A stretch of 38,548 nucleotides of DNA, from positions 1 to 38,548 of IMG/VR virus record IMGVR_UViG_3300046001_001576; one strand, given 5' to 3'. Both the position numbers and the translations under genes were made by a program. Below the pieces are notes generated by a model, which was not told the origin of the DNA, searched no databases, and saw nothing but the letters and a program-made list of their open reading frames with translations. Numbering within the stretch: position 1 is the stretch's first letter; the number at the start of each line of letters is the position of its first letter. Below, piece after piece: positions 16,016-23,657 of the stretch. This DNA comes from a virus.

Positions 16016-18046
16016 TTACATAACTTTAGGCGGTTGAATTAGTTTCTCAATCATATCTAATGACTGAGATTGTGCTTTTAAATCAATCCCTGATATGGTT
16101 TCCATTGTCTTAGCTTTGGCTAATTCTGAATCTGCCAATGTCTTGATTACTGTAGCCCGTGCCTGTGCTGCTTTGGCCTGTGCTTCCTCTGCGGCGGCTG
16201 CTAAGTATTGCGCATTAGGGTCAGGCTGTTGGCCTTGCATCTCTGCTTGCAATTTAGCTGTCTCTTCCTCAGTTGGTTTAACAACGCCCATCTTGATTAG
16301 ACGGTTGCGGAAATACGCTTGCACATCTTCCACGCCTTCGGCTTCCATGTTAAGCATTGCCATGCTGCCTAATACTTGCAATGTCTCAGGGTCTTGAGTA
16401 ATCTGCATCATGCCAGTGATGGCCTGTACAGTTGCAGCCTTCTTAGATGCGCTCGATGGCCCGACATCGCTTACAACATCAAAGTTAGCCATGCTTAAAT
16501 CGTTTTCTACCTCTACCATGCCATTCTCTTGGTTCAATTTAGGTTTCATAAGCGTAACATTGTTAATGTCATTATTACCGCCTACCTTCTTCATGCGCCG
16601 GCCTTCCTCTACGTAAATATCCTTTGCAATGGATAGCCATATCTCTCCACATCGTTTCATGGCCTTAGCAAAGTTTGACATGTAGATAAAAGTCTGCATA
16701 TCTAGTCGCTGCTGAATCATCTCCACGGCCTTTCCTGAGATATTGCTAACCATCTTCTCACCCTGCTGCGGGTTGCCTAGTATCTCCGACATATCCAATT
16801 CTGTAATTTGAAATAACGCGCCCATTGCCGGTGGTATTACCGCTGACTGCGAGTAAGCAACCGGGCCACTTGGTAATGTTTGTCCGTTAGCATCGGTTAT
16901 CGGGTTGATAAGCAGGTATGGATAATTTTTGATGTTGTCCTCTGCCCACATCACCTGATGCCCTGCTATCTGCTCAGGGGTTAGGATAGGCTTTTGCACG
17001 CTAGACAATGCGCTAAGCTCACCCAGTTTGGATAGTTGCATATTCTTTAAACGCTGTGCATCTTTAGCCAGGCGTACATGTCCCATGCATCGCTCTACAT
17101 TGTCCACAAACCATCGTTTGCCGTACACCGGCACGATAGGTATGCACTTACCCGCAATGTAGCCACAATCTTCTAAGATGCGCCCACCGGACATGATGTA
17201 CTTATGCACCTTCTTACGCTTAACCTTTTTTTGACGTATCTCACGGCTACCTGTGGCCTGTAGGGTTTCCTCTAGCTTTTCGTCATTGGCAAAGTCTGCT
17301 TCGGTGTAGCGTTCCTCTTCGCCTACCAAGTTTTCAAAGATGCGTATAGTCTCGCTCTTTTCCTCGATCTTGTAATACTCAGCAACAAACACCACATCAG
17401 GAGTGCACCAATCGTATTCGTACTGGTGCACCTCTTTAGGCCAGTCTGTAGGGTTGTCCTCGTATTGCTCTTCGTAGGCATCGCGGGTCATGCTATAGAT
17501 AACATAGCAATGCTGTGCATCGCTCTTGTCTTGTCGCTTGCTTTGCAGGTCAAAATAAACGCTGCTATCAGCATCAAAGATTGGCTCTATGCGTATGCGC
17601 TGGTGGTCATTATCATCATCCTCTTCATCCTCGTAACATGTACGTAAACGCCATGCTCCAAAGCCACCGCCTACGGCTTCCTCGAATGCGTTATCGTAAG
17701 CTTCATTAGCCACGCTATCCTGTTCATCGGCACGGTATAGACCTTGGCATGTATCGGCTAAAGTCTCATTAGCTGTGCCATCTTTGGAAATAAAATCCAC
17801 AGTGACGCGGTTATTACGATATTCGTTAATGATGCGTATAACTGCAAGATGCACTTTATTAACTTCAAAGCGCGGCTTATTCTCAAATTGGTCACCTAAT
17901 GGCCCTTCCCATTGCGCACCGGCTATTGAATAAAATCTACGGTCTTGCAAACATTGCAAGCGCTCGTCACGAATAGCAGTTTGTATTTTATCAAATTCTG
18001 ACAAAGCATTCTGATGCAACTGTGATAGCTTATATTCGTTTTTCAT
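16016..18046 (-). CDS. Portal protein, P22 gp1-like
   Basis: 676 aa (P22 gp1 is 725). N-terminal signature AIRDERLQCLQDRRFYSIAG then QWEG near residues 24-47, then IRIINEYRNNRVTVDFI near 91-107, and a region with GKCIPIVPVYGKRWFVDN near 296-313, all fit the P22-type portal family. Residues about 345-460 contain the stem/clip helices (EQIAGHQVMWAED, LDMSEILGNPQQGEKMVSNI). The C-terminal 90 residues are Ala/Gln-rich helix, the counterpart of the P22 barrel. The dodecamer sits at one vertex, docks terminase and is the path for DNA. It abuts terL by two bases. Confidence 0.9.
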   Translation of the reverse strand: MKNEYKLSQLHQNALSEFDKIQTAIRDERLQCLQDRRFYSIAGAQWEGPLGDQFENKPRFEVNKVHLAVIRIINEYRNNRVTVDFISKDGTANETLADTCQGLYRADEQDSVANEAYDNAFEEAVGGGFGAWRLRTCYEDEEDDDNDHQRIRIEPIFDADSSVYFDLQSKRQDKSDAQHCYVIYSMTRDAYEEQYEDNPTDWPKEVHQYEYDWCTPDVVFVAEYYKIEEKSETIRIFENLVGEEERYTEADFANDEKLEETLQATGSREIRQKKVKRKKVHKYIMSGGRILEDCGYIAGKCIPIVPVYGKRWFVDNVERCMGHVRLAKDAQRLKNMQLSKLGELSALSSVQKPILTPEQIAGHQVMWAEDNIKNYPYLLINPITDANGQTLPSGPVAYSQSAVIPPAMGALFQITELDMSEILGNPQQGEKMVSNISGKAVEMIQQRLDMQTFIYMSNFAKAMKRCGEIWLSIAKDIYVEEGRRMKKVGGNNDINNVTLMKPKLNQENGMVEVENDLSMANFDVVSDVGPSSASKKAATVQAITGMMQITQDPETLQVLGSMAMLNMEAEGVEDVQAYFRNRLIKMGVVKPTEEETAKLQAEMQGQQPDPNAQYLAAAAEEAQAKAAQARATVIKTLADSELAKAKTMETISGIDLKAQSQSLDMIEKLIQPPKVM

Positions 18047-18047
18047 A

Positions 18048-19271
18048 TTACCATTTGTTCATAGTAGGAATTAGATTGACTTTATCAGGTTTCTTAGTTG
18101 CTGCCCTGCGCACACCTTCGCACGCATACCTAAGCGCATCTATAACGTGATTCTGTTTGTCCTCTAGCACTGGGATTATCTGATTAGTCAATGGGTCTTG
18201 CTTATAACTGTAAAGTGTAAGCTCGTCAATGGTATGTATGCAACGTGAATGGACAATGATATCGTATGATTTTAACCATTCTATGCCTTCCTCTAAAGAC
18301 TTAGGCCCTTTAACTGCCGCCATTATTTTCGGATACCCATTGCGCCGCATGTGGCTGATAGTCTCCGGCCGTGCGCTGTCTGCTATTAGCGGCCATTTCT
18401 CCGATTCTGGCACGGTCATAAATAGGTCAGGTGTGCTGGTAATCTCGCAACCCACCATGTAAGCCTCATAGTCCACGTACAGCATGCGCCCAATGATGTG
18501 ACAGCGTACCAACACCGTAGGGTCAACGCTAAAGCCCCAGTCAGCGCCTAGCCTGTGCAGTGCATCGCGAGGGGCTTCAAAGTCCTCTATTTTCCAGTTC
18601 TTAAATACACGGGTTTCTGAGTTGCGCACGTATTCACCACGCCATACGTGCATGTATTTATCTGGGTCACGGCGCTTATCGTATTCCATTTCATCTTTAA
18701 GCACTTCAGGAAACCACGGGTTGTTGTCGTAGTTAACTGGCAAGATGATTGCATCTTTAGGTGGAGTTGCACCACGTAGCAGGACATCGACCGGATCAGT
18801 AGCCTGGCTAGGGTTCCACGTAAACCATATTTCAGAGTTAGGCTTGCGGATAGTTGGCCGTAACAGGTCAAGGCTTCGCTGTGATAGGCTTTGCGCTTCC
18901 TCTACCCATGCCCTATCATAGCCTTCCAGCGACTTGATAGAGTCAGCGGTATGGTTCTGCATACCTTGAAATATAATCAAGCCTTGCCCGTTTTTGGCCT
19001 TGATCTGGGCTTCCTGCACCTCAAAGTAAGCGCCAGCATTAAGCTCCTGTATCTTTAGCTCCAGCAAACGTTTTACTGACTGCCCTAAAGACTTTTGCAC
19101 CTCACGTACACACACCGACCGGCTTTGAGGATCAATAATGTGCGCCTCAATCATCAGCTCTGCGAACATATGCGATTTGCCAGAGCCACGGCCACCATAA
19201 GCGCCTTTATAGCGTGCAGGCTCCAGCAAAGGCACTGCCCATGCTGGTGTTTTAATTTGTAGGGTTGTCAC
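18048..19271 (-). CDS. terL: Terminase large subunit (ATPase plus nuclease)
   Basis: 407 aa. Walker A GGRGSGKS lies at residues 26-33, and the Walker B and catalytic Glu are in YDRAWVEEAQ at 118-127. The C-terminal RNase H-like nuclease is visible as GADWGFSVDPTVLV, ADSARPETISHMRRNGYPKI and NHVIDALRYACEG. This is the Terminase_3 (PBSX/P22-like) family, which pumps DNA into the procapsid and makes headful cuts. The start is a GTG at 19271 that overlaps the TGA of the upstream 53-aa gene (GTGA). The downstream portal begins two bases after the stop. Confidence 0.93.
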   Translation of the reverse strand: MTTLQIKTPAWAVPLLEPARYKGAYGGRGSGKSHMFAELMIEAHIIDPQSRSVCVREVQKSLGQSVKRLLELKIQELNAGAYFEVQEAQIKAKNGQGLIIFQGMQNHTADSIKSLEGYDRAWVEEAQSLSQRSLDLLRPTIRKPNSEIWFTWNPSQATDPVDVLLRGATPPKDAIILPVNYDNNPWFPEVLKDEMEYDKRRDPDKYMHVWRGEYVRNSETRVFKNWKIEDFEAPRDALHRLGADWGFSVDPTVLVRCHIIGRMLYVDYEAYMVGCEITSTPDLFMTVPESEKWPLIADSARPETISHMRRNGYPKIMAAVKGPKSLEEGIEWLKSYDIIVHSRCIHTIDELTLYSYKQDPLTNQIIPVLEDKQNHVIDALRYACEGVRRAATKKPDKVNLIPTMNKW

Positions 19272-19429
19272 AAAGTTACCACTAAAAAACCAATAAAACC
19301 AAAACAGATGATAAACATCATGAAAAGCATAATTTCATAGAACCATCCGCTAGTGTCTTTTTGCTTAATTAAGCTTGATGCCCAAGCATCAATATATTCG
19401 TTTTGCGCTGCGTTTTCAATTGTTGTCAT
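19268..19429 (-). CDS. Small single-span membrane protein, 53 aa
   Basis: It starts at ATG 19429, overlapping the end of the 119-aa gene (ATGA), and ends with TGA overlapping the terL GTG. Residues 1-27 are polar (MTTIENAAQNEYIDAWASSL). Residues about 30-52 are strongly hydrophobic (EIMLFMMFIICFGFIGFLVV), one clear membrane helix. Overlaps on both sides support real translation. Such proteins between terminase genes have no general function; an inner-membrane or accessory holin role is possible but unproven. Confidence 0.7.
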   Translation of the reverse strand: MTTIENAAQNEYIDAWASSLIKQKDTSGWFYEIMLFMMFIICFGFIGFLVVTL

Positions 19430-19785
19430 GTGTTTTTCTCCTTTAACTTTGCTTCAATAGCGCGGGCAATCCGAAGGAAATACCCGTTGCCCAAAACAGG
19501 CAAATCAATCAGTGCATCTCCAATTTCTACGTCCGTCAATCCTACCCATTCCAGGTCTGGTTGTGGCGTCGCCGTCTCCAGTTCCTCTATGCGCTTTGCC
19601 ATGCGCTGCATCTCTTCGACTAGCACGGCCTGCGTAGCCCAATCAGGATTGAATTGGTTTAGTTGCTCAAGTGCTTGTCGCAGAGCAGCGAGTGCATCGC
19701 GGGTAAGCATTGTGTCGTCTGTCCCGTTCGCACAAAGTTGTAGCGCCTCCAGCGCCTGCCGCGCTGCTTGTTCAAGTGTTGTCAT
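19426..19785 (-). CDS. Conserved phage hypothetical protein, 119 aa
   Basis: The N-terminus (MTTLEQAARQALEALQLCAN) and the later LRQALEQLNQF form Leu/Ala-rich helices, then a coiled coil (VEEMQRMAKRIEELETA). The C-terminal EWVGLTDVEIGDALIDLPVL is a short motif (WVGLTD-E/V-I) found near the end of many phage hypothetical proteins. There is no membrane segment or catalytic site. Coupled by overlap to the 53-aa membrane protein and, through it, to terL. Function unknown. Confidence 0.65.
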   Translation of the reverse strand: MTTLEQAARQALEALQLCANGTDDTMLTRDALAALRQALEQLNQFNPDWATQAVLVEEMQRMAKRIEELETATPQPDLEWVGLTDVEIGDALIDLPVLGNGYFLRIARAIEAKLKEKNT

Positions 19786-19813
19786 TTTGTTACCTTTTTA
19801 TTTCGTTTAGTTA

Positions 19814-19831
19814 CCGGCCATCTCTGGCCGG
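19814..19831 (-). terminator. Short GC-rich hairpin with GAGA tetraloop
   Basis: On the minus strand CCGGCCA-GAGA-TGGCCGG makes a perfect 7-bp stem closed by a GNRA-type loop, directly after the stop of the 58-aa gene. No U-tract follows, so it is more likely an RNA stabiliser or weak attenuator than a complete terminator. Confidence 0.6.
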
Positions 19832-19838
19832 GTTGTTG

Positions 19839-20015
19839 TTATGCTGTGATTTCTACCACCACAATCAAACCGATTTTGTAACCAAGGCTGGTTGGGAAGT
19901 ATTCGTAACGCTCTTCAAATGTTTTTTTACCTTCGTTCCATGTGCGCAAATCGCAGCCATCGGCACCTGTGCCAATGATTGTCATGTTAGTTTGTATTGT
20001 GTGTGGCATGTGCAT
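19839..20015 (-). CDS. Small hypothetical protein, 58 aa
   Basis: I prefer ATG 20015, which has AAGGA spaced about seven bases, over the longer in-frame ATG at 20081, which would overlap the promoter elements. The product (MHMPHTIQTNMTIIGTGADG, then a charged middle and IGLIVVVEITA) is probably a small beta protein. No recognised family. It is the first gene after the promoter at 20044-20071 and is followed by a tight hairpin, so it may be made in larger amounts than the terminase genes downstream. Confidence 0.6.
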   Translation of the reverse strand: MHMPHTIQTNMTIIGTGADGCDLRTWNEGKKTFEERYEYFPTSLGYKIGLIVVVEITA

Positions 20016-20043
20016 TTTGCTATCCTTCGTTGTTGATGTCTCT

Positions 20044-20071
20044 ATTGTATCACTAAAAAACACAATTGCAA
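20044..20071 (-). promoter_or_regulatory. Sigma70-type promoter with extended -10
   Basis: On the minus strand TTGCAA (20071-20066), a 16-base spacer, then TACAAT (20049-20044) preceded by TG one base before it. It lies between the small terminase and the 58-aa gene and would drive terL and the head genes. The same TG-n-TACAAT form occurs at the divergent early promoter near 23601. Confidence 0.55.
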
Positions 20072-20094
20072 GCAATAACAAAGAAAAGTTAAAA

Positions 20095-20562
20095 TTATTT
20101 TACGATCACTCGCTCAATGCGCTGTATTGCAATTGGATTTGCCGCATCTCCGGACACCTCCAGTTTATCGCCGTACTTCTTAGGTGCCAGCTTGGACAAT
20201 AGCCAGCGCCGTGTATCAATCTGTAGCTTTTGTTTTTGCACCGCCCCAGTGTCCACGCTACCATTCGCAGTAAGCGCCGGCGCTTGGTCTGCAATCTCCA
20301 TGATTTGCGAGGCTATCAATTCTTGCAAGTCTTCCCTCGCGCGCGCATATTCTACCGCCATGGTTGCGTCATCATTCAACCAATGATTAAACGTGCTCTG
20401 AGGCACGCCAGAGGCTACGCAAGCCTTGTATGCACTCATACCACTGCGCATGCAATTAAAAACGTTTGCAGCTATTGCTTGCTTATCTTCAATTGGCCGC
20501 GCTTTTGATGTGTGTGTTTTCGTGTTCATTGGTTTATTGTATTTCATATTTCCATGTTGCAA
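20095..20562 (-). CDS. terS: Terminase small subunit (Sf6/TerS-like)
   Basis: 155 aa. The N-terminal helix-turn-helix spans about residues 28-62: AIAANVFNCMRSGMSAYKAC, then GVPQSTFNHWL. A central helical region follows (YARAREDLQELIASQIMEIA). The C-terminal DTRRWLLSKLAPKKYGDKLE is a signature of small terminases that recognise pac DNA and stimulate TerL. Start choice is uncertain: ATGs at 20562, 20547 and 20529 all have weak ribosome sites. Placed upstream of terL with two small genes between them. Packaging is probably headful, consistent with a circularly permuted map. Confidence 0.85.
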   Translation of the reverse strand: MQHGNMKYNKPMNTKTHTSKARPIEDKQAIAANVFNCMRSGMSAYKACVASGVPQSTFNHWLNDDATMAVEYARAREDLQELIASQIMEIADQAPALTANGSVDTGAVQKQKLQIDTRRWLLSKLAPKKYGDKLEVSGDAANPIAIQRIERVIVK

Positions 20563-20586
20563 AGTTAAAGGTTTCTTGGTGGTGCT

Positions 20587-21150
20587 TCATAAATCCTCTA
20601 AATCTTCGCTAAGATTATCAAAAATATCAGGCCGGTGTTGTTTAAGTAGCACGGCATTTTTAGTCATAAGTAATTTTCCGTTTTTTGATGAAAGCCAGTA
20701 ATTTGCTTTGTGAGGAACGCGCTTACCAATAGCCACAACTTTTAGGTTATTGCAATTTGGCGCATATTCTTTGCGAAACAACCGCCATTCAATGCCTAAT
20801 TCATTCTCATCATCAAGCCTAGTGCTAGTAATCCAGCCATCACCATCTGGTGGATTACCTGCAAACATCTTTATTGATGGTTTTTTAATGCGTGGCTTTT
20901 GTGCATTAAGCTTTTGTACGCATGGGACGTTCCATCGCTTAACTCCGCCATCTTCAATAAGGCCATCTTCCATAAGTTGGTTGATGATTCCTCCTGGTCT
21001 TGACGGGGCTGCATGGTTGTTAATTGTGCGCTCTGCATAACCTTGACTCTCCATCCACTTCACAAAATCATCACGTTTAACAGTAAAGTTTGTGCTATCT
21101 GGAAAAGCGCCAAAATAAAGGCATAGCTTATAAAAGGATTTTTGATTCAT
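20587..21150 (-). CDS. Winged-helix-like protein, 187 aa
   Basis: Residues about 26-76 (DDFVKWMESQGYAERTINNH, then GGIINQLMEDGLIEDGG and WNV) resemble a winged-helix domain and match the adjacent 80-aa protein in spacing and key residues (E-QGY, I, GI/LI, IE, W-V). The C-terminal half has basic and aromatic residues (WRLFRKEYAPNCNNLKVV, KRVPHKANYWLSSKNGKLLM) and may bind nucleic acid. Its ATG overlaps the TGA of the 80-aa gene by four bases. Location at the head of the leftward operon next to terS suggests a regulator or replication/packaging accessory. No named family recognised. Confidence 0.6.
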   Translation of the reverse strand: MNQKSFYKLCLYFGAFPDSTNFTVKRDDFVKWMESQGYAERTINNHAAPSRPGGIINQLMEDGLIEDGGVKRWNVPCVQKLNAQKPRIKKPSIKMFAGNPPDGDGWITSTRLDDENELGIEWRLFRKEYAPNCNNLKVVAIGKRVPHKANYWLSSKNGKLLMTKNAVLLKQHRPDIFDNLSEDLEDL

Positions 21151-21389
21151 TCTGACGCCCCATGCTTACTCACCATCATTGCGCTGGCCCATGTGTCGTC
21201 AATGACAATCCAGCCATGCTCAAATGTTTCAATCATGTTTGCTTGAAGCAAACCTCCGATCAGTCCATCGCCATTTGACGGGTCAACCGCCTTGCGAATT
21301 TTGCTTGCTGAGTACCCTTGTTTTTCCAAATGATTTTTTAAACCGCTTTCGCTGATATAGGGCCTTGACCCGTTTTTTTCCCAATTCAT
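21147..21389 (-). CDS. Small winged-helix-like protein, 80 aa
   Basis: The sequence GLKNHLEKQGYSASKIRKAV then DGLIGGLLQANMIETFEHGW and IVIDD reads as a compact winged helix and is related to the N-terminal part of the next gene product. The ATG at 21389 has GGAG spaced seven bases and overlaps the stop of an eight-residue upstream ORF. It is the first full gene after the promoter at 21531-21560, whose leader carries inverted repeats, so autoregulation is plausible. No family name recognised. Confidence 0.6.
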   Translation of the reverse strand: MNWEKNGSRPYISESGLKNHLEKQGYSASKIRKAVDPSNGDGLIGGLLQANMIETFEHGWIVIDDTWASAMMVSKHGASE

Positions 21390-21412
21390 AGTTGCTCCAA
21401 AGTTGACCGCAT
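21386..21412 (-). CDS. Possible leader peptide (MRSTLEQL)
   Basis: Eight codons starting at ATG 21412, with AGGAGGG spaced about ten bases, and ending in TGA that overlaps the ATG of the 80-aa gene. The layout is that of a translationally coupled upstream ORF. It is too short for family evidence; the strong Shine-Dalgarno and the exact overlap are the only support. Confidence 0.4.
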   Translation of the reverse strand: MRSTLEQL

Positions 21413-21443
21413 TACCGAACGACCCTCCTACCTTTCACCTTTA

Positions 21444-21464
21444 CCCCAGTTTCACTAACTGGGG
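21444..21464. promoter_or_regulatory. Perfect 8-bp stem-loop in the leader
   Basis: Arms ccccagtt (21444-21451) and aactgggg (21457-21464) with a five-base loop. No U-run on either side. It lies in the predicted 5' leader of the 80-aa gene, upstream of its ribosome site, so it may control translation or bind a regulator. Confidence 0.55.
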
Positions 21465-21489
21465 GTATAGGAGTATGGGTAGGGTAGGG
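21461..21489 (+). repeat. G-tract / GGGTA repeat with quadruplex potential
   Basis: Four G-runs on the plus strand, at 21461-21465, 21477-21479, 21482-21484 and 21487-21489, separated by 11, 2 and 2 bases. The last three are GGGTA repeats. This meets the usual loose definition of a DNA G-quadruplex. The leftward transcript here is C-rich, so any quadruplex would be in the template DNA strand. Confidence 0.5.
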
Positions 21490-21519
21490 TAGTTTACGAA
21501 ATTTTTGCCGCCTTTAACT

Positions 21520-21560
21520 ACCCTAAACTTATTATATAGCATATTGATTAGGGTTGTAAA
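21520..21560 (-). promoter_or_regulatory. Strong sigma70-like promoter overlapped by inverted repeat
   Basis: On the minus strand TTTACA (21560-21555), an 18-base spacer, then a perfect TATAAT (21536-21531). The arms accctaa (21520-21526) and ttagggt (21548-21554) are inverted and flank the -10. A second inverted pair, gggtagtt (21487-21494) and aactaccc (21516-21523), lies just downstream of the start. The geometry is that of an operator covering a promoter that transcribes the 80-aa gene, 187-aa gene, terS and beyond. The remaining gap up to 21582 is T-rich on the plus strand and holds nothing else I can name. Confidence 0.65.
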
Positions 21561-21582
21561 GGGTTTTTTTAGGTTGTTTTTG

Positions 21583-23382
21583 TTATCGTGTTTCTGCTTT
21601 TGTTGACCACCAAGCATTTTCGAGCACACGCGCCTCAGAGCTAAATTTTGATTCTTTTTTATTGGCTTTGGCTGGTGCCTGAGCCTCAACAAGCACTGCA
21701 CTGGTTACAACATGGCCATCTTCATCTATCCAGCCGATAATCTCCACGGTTTCAAGATTGGCGTAAATCGGCTCTGCCATCTCTGCATCTTTAGACTTAC
21801 GTTGTACGATCTCCATCGGCTTATCGTCTTTGCTTGGTACGATGCTAATCTCAATGTCTAATGCCCCACGCCACGCACTAGACCCGCGCGCCCTATGCTG
21901 CGCCTCGTCTGATACGCCGGTATGGTGTACAAGTATCACGGTGCAATTAAACTCACGCATCAAGCCTGCGCATGCGTCTAGCATGGTTTTGGCATCCTGC
22001 GAGCTATTCTCATCGCCCAATAAAAATCTATGCAATGTGTCAACCGTTATGATCTCTGGAACGTTAGGCAATGCCCTGATATTTGTTACAACACGTAAAT
22101 AACCTTCTGGTGTGTTTAAATCGCATCCGTCTTTGCTTAGCCACATATTTAACTTTTTAACGCCGTGCGCCTGCTTCCATGCCGCTACACGACCGCGTAA
22201 ACCATGATGGCCTTCACCTGCTAGGTACACAATCCCGCCGGCCTTTACTTTGTGCTTATCCATCCATAAGCCGCCGCCACTGGCAATGCGTAAACACCAA
22301 TCTAGCACTGCAAACGTTTTACCGCCTCCAGATGGGCCATGCACCATAACAAGAGCCTGCGCCTGTATCCAGTTCTTTACAAGCCAGCTAATGGGTGATG
22401 GTTGTGCGCAAAAATCATCGGCTTGAATTAGCCAATCGCTAGCTGGTGGATTAAGCAATGCCGCTAAATCATGGCCTGCTACTAAGTAATCATTTGCATC
22501 CATACCTACAATTGGTGGCATTACAACCCGCGCCCCATATTTGGCACTGGCTTGGTCAGCATACTTTTGGCCTACGCCATGGCTATCGTTATCAGCTACG
22601 ATAACAATCTCTTGCGTTACGCCTAGCTTCTCGCGCCATGCTTGCACGACTGACGGCAAACTGCTTGCACTGTAAGCCACTACACATGGCCGCTTAGTAA
22701 TCTCATGGATAGTGGCCGCGGTTGCGAAGCCTTCGCCAACGTATAACGTGCCAGGCTCGTCTAACGTGCCAATCATCCAAAATTTGCCCCCAGCTTGACC
22801 GCCTGAGTGATACAACTTACCGCCTGATTCATCGATATATTGCAAGCTGCTAAGTTTGTTATCTATGCCGTAAAGCGGTACGATTAAACGCCCGTCTCCG
22901 GTTACTCTTGCGCCGTGTGGCTGTATGCCTTTACGGGTCAGGTATGGATGCTGTGCGCTTGCTATACCGCCTTCAACCCATATCTTTTCTACGGTGTTTT
23001 CAGCCGCCTGCCGTGTTATCTTTAACTCAGCTTCGCGCATGGCTTTAGCTTCGGCCTGCCGGCGTGTGTTGGTCAATTGCTCTGCCATGCTTAAATCACG
23101 GCCAATGTCAGCTCTGAAATTGATAGCCTCGCCAGTGCGCCAATCTCCAAATTGTCCCGATGGTATGCCATCGCCATAAATTACATACCAGCCGGACTTA
23201 TCGTGACCGCCTTCGCCTTTGGTGCCACTGCGAAACCTGTGCAATTTGCCATCTATAGATAGGTCTGGTGGTGGTGTAATGCCACGGTCTAGCATTGCAT
23301 CACGTAGCTGATCTTCACAGCTTTTAACGTATTTTTGTGTAGGTTCCCATGACCCGCCCAATATGTGCGATATATCAGCCAT
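21583..23382 (-). CDS. Toprim primase / RepA-type helicase fusion
   Basis: 599 aa. The N-terminal 110 residues are a primase-like entry region (DKSGWYVIYGDGIPSGQFGD). A Toprim domain follows, with Glu217 in LYVGEGFATAATI and the acidic cluster VADND at 262-266. A RepA/AAA_25 ATPase occupies about 325-540, with Walker A GPSGGGKT (349-356), Walker B IITVDTL (Asp448) and TVILVHHTG (sensor-like, about 481-489). It is expected to make primers and unwind DNA at the phage origin. I see no N-terminal zinc finger of the CHC2 type. Its ATG overlaps the end of the HTH gene by eight bases. It reads leftward, opposite to the other nucleic-acid enzymes. Confidence 0.88.
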   Translation of the reverse strand: MADISHILGGSWEPTQKYVKSCEDQLRDAMLDRGITPPPDLSIDGKLHRFRSGTKGEGGHDKSGWYVIYGDGIPSGQFGDWRTGEAINFRADIGRDLSMAEQLTNTRRQAEAKAMREAELKITRQAAENTVEKIWVEGGIASAQHPYLTRKGIQPHGARVTGDGRLIVPLYGIDNKLSSLQYIDESGGKLYHSGGQAGGKFWMIGTLDEPGTLYVGEGFATAATIHEITKRPCVVAYSASSLPSVVQAWREKLGVTQEIVIVADNDSHGVGQKYADQASAKYGARVVMPPIVGMDANDYLVAGHDLAALLNPPASDWLIQADDFCAQPSPISWLVKNWIQAQALVMVHGPSGGGKTFAVLDWCLRIASGGGLWMDKHKVKAGGIVYLAGEGHHGLRGRVAAWKQAHGVKKLNMWLSKDGCDLNTPEGYLRVVTNIRALPNVPEIITVDTLHRFLLGDENSSQDAKTMLDACAGLMREFNCTVILVHHTGVSDEAQHRARGSSAWRGALDIEISIVPSKDDKPMEIVQRKSKDAEMAEPIYANLETVEIIGWIDEDGHVVTSAVLVEAQAPAKANKKESKFSSEARVLENAWWSTKAETR

Positions 23383-23545
23383 GTGATGCCTTTAAGTAGC
23401 TGCTAATTACCTGCAAAGTTGATGGGTGGGGTGTAACCATGCCGCGCACTAATCTATACAGTGTGTGAGGGCTTACGCCTGTATTTAAAGCTACCGCTTT
23501 AAGGTTCCTATCTTGCAGGTTTTGTTTAATCTCATCCAGTGTCAT
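23375..23545 (-). CDS. Small helix-turn-helix (Cro/CI-type) regulator, 56 aa
   Basis: The frame starts at ATG 23545 with GAGGA spaced about four bases and ends overlapping the primase start. The protein has MTLDEIKQNLQDRNLKAVAL then NTGVSPHTLYRLVRG, a clear XRE-type HTH at about residues 14-36, and VTPHPSTLQVISSYLK, the usual following helices. It is at the leftward edge of the divergent control region with a palindrome at 23592-23606, so it probably represses one or both of the divergent promoters. Its small size suggests a Cro-like dimer. Confidence 0.75.
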   Translation of the reverse strand: MTLDEIKQNLQDRNLKAVALNTGVSPHTLYRLVRGMVTPHPSTLQVISSYLKASHG

Positions 23546-23591
23546 GATGTCCTCTTTAAAAAAAGTGTGAAAAAGTTTGCTTATGCGCCAT

Positions 23592-23606
23592 ATTGTATGC
23601 TACAAT
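23592..23606. promoter_or_regulatory. Palindromic operator and divergent -10 elements
   Basis: ATTGTA-TGC-TACAAT is a perfect inverted repeat. Each arm reads as a -10 hexamer (TACAAT) on one strand. The rightward one at 23601-23606 is preceded by TG at the extended -10 position and has TTGCTT 18 bases upstream (23577-23582), a modest -35. The leftward arm at 23597-23592 has TTGCAT 15 bases upstream on the minus strand, which is short. This is the likely switch point between early rightward and replication/late leftward transcription. Confidence 0.6.
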
Positions 23607-23657
23607 TCAGCCATGCAACGAACTGATCTCCAGAAGGTTGTAAAAAAGGAGAGCCAA

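Noticed and set aside
21461-21489. Telomere-like repeat as a linear-plasmid end
   Set aside because: Only three GGGTA units, internal in a circular map, and near a normal promoter.
21441-21701. 86-codon minus frame over the primase end and leader
   Set aside because: Overlaps the primase gene in another frame, contains the promoter and repeats; product is Lys/Gln/Asn-rich without family features.
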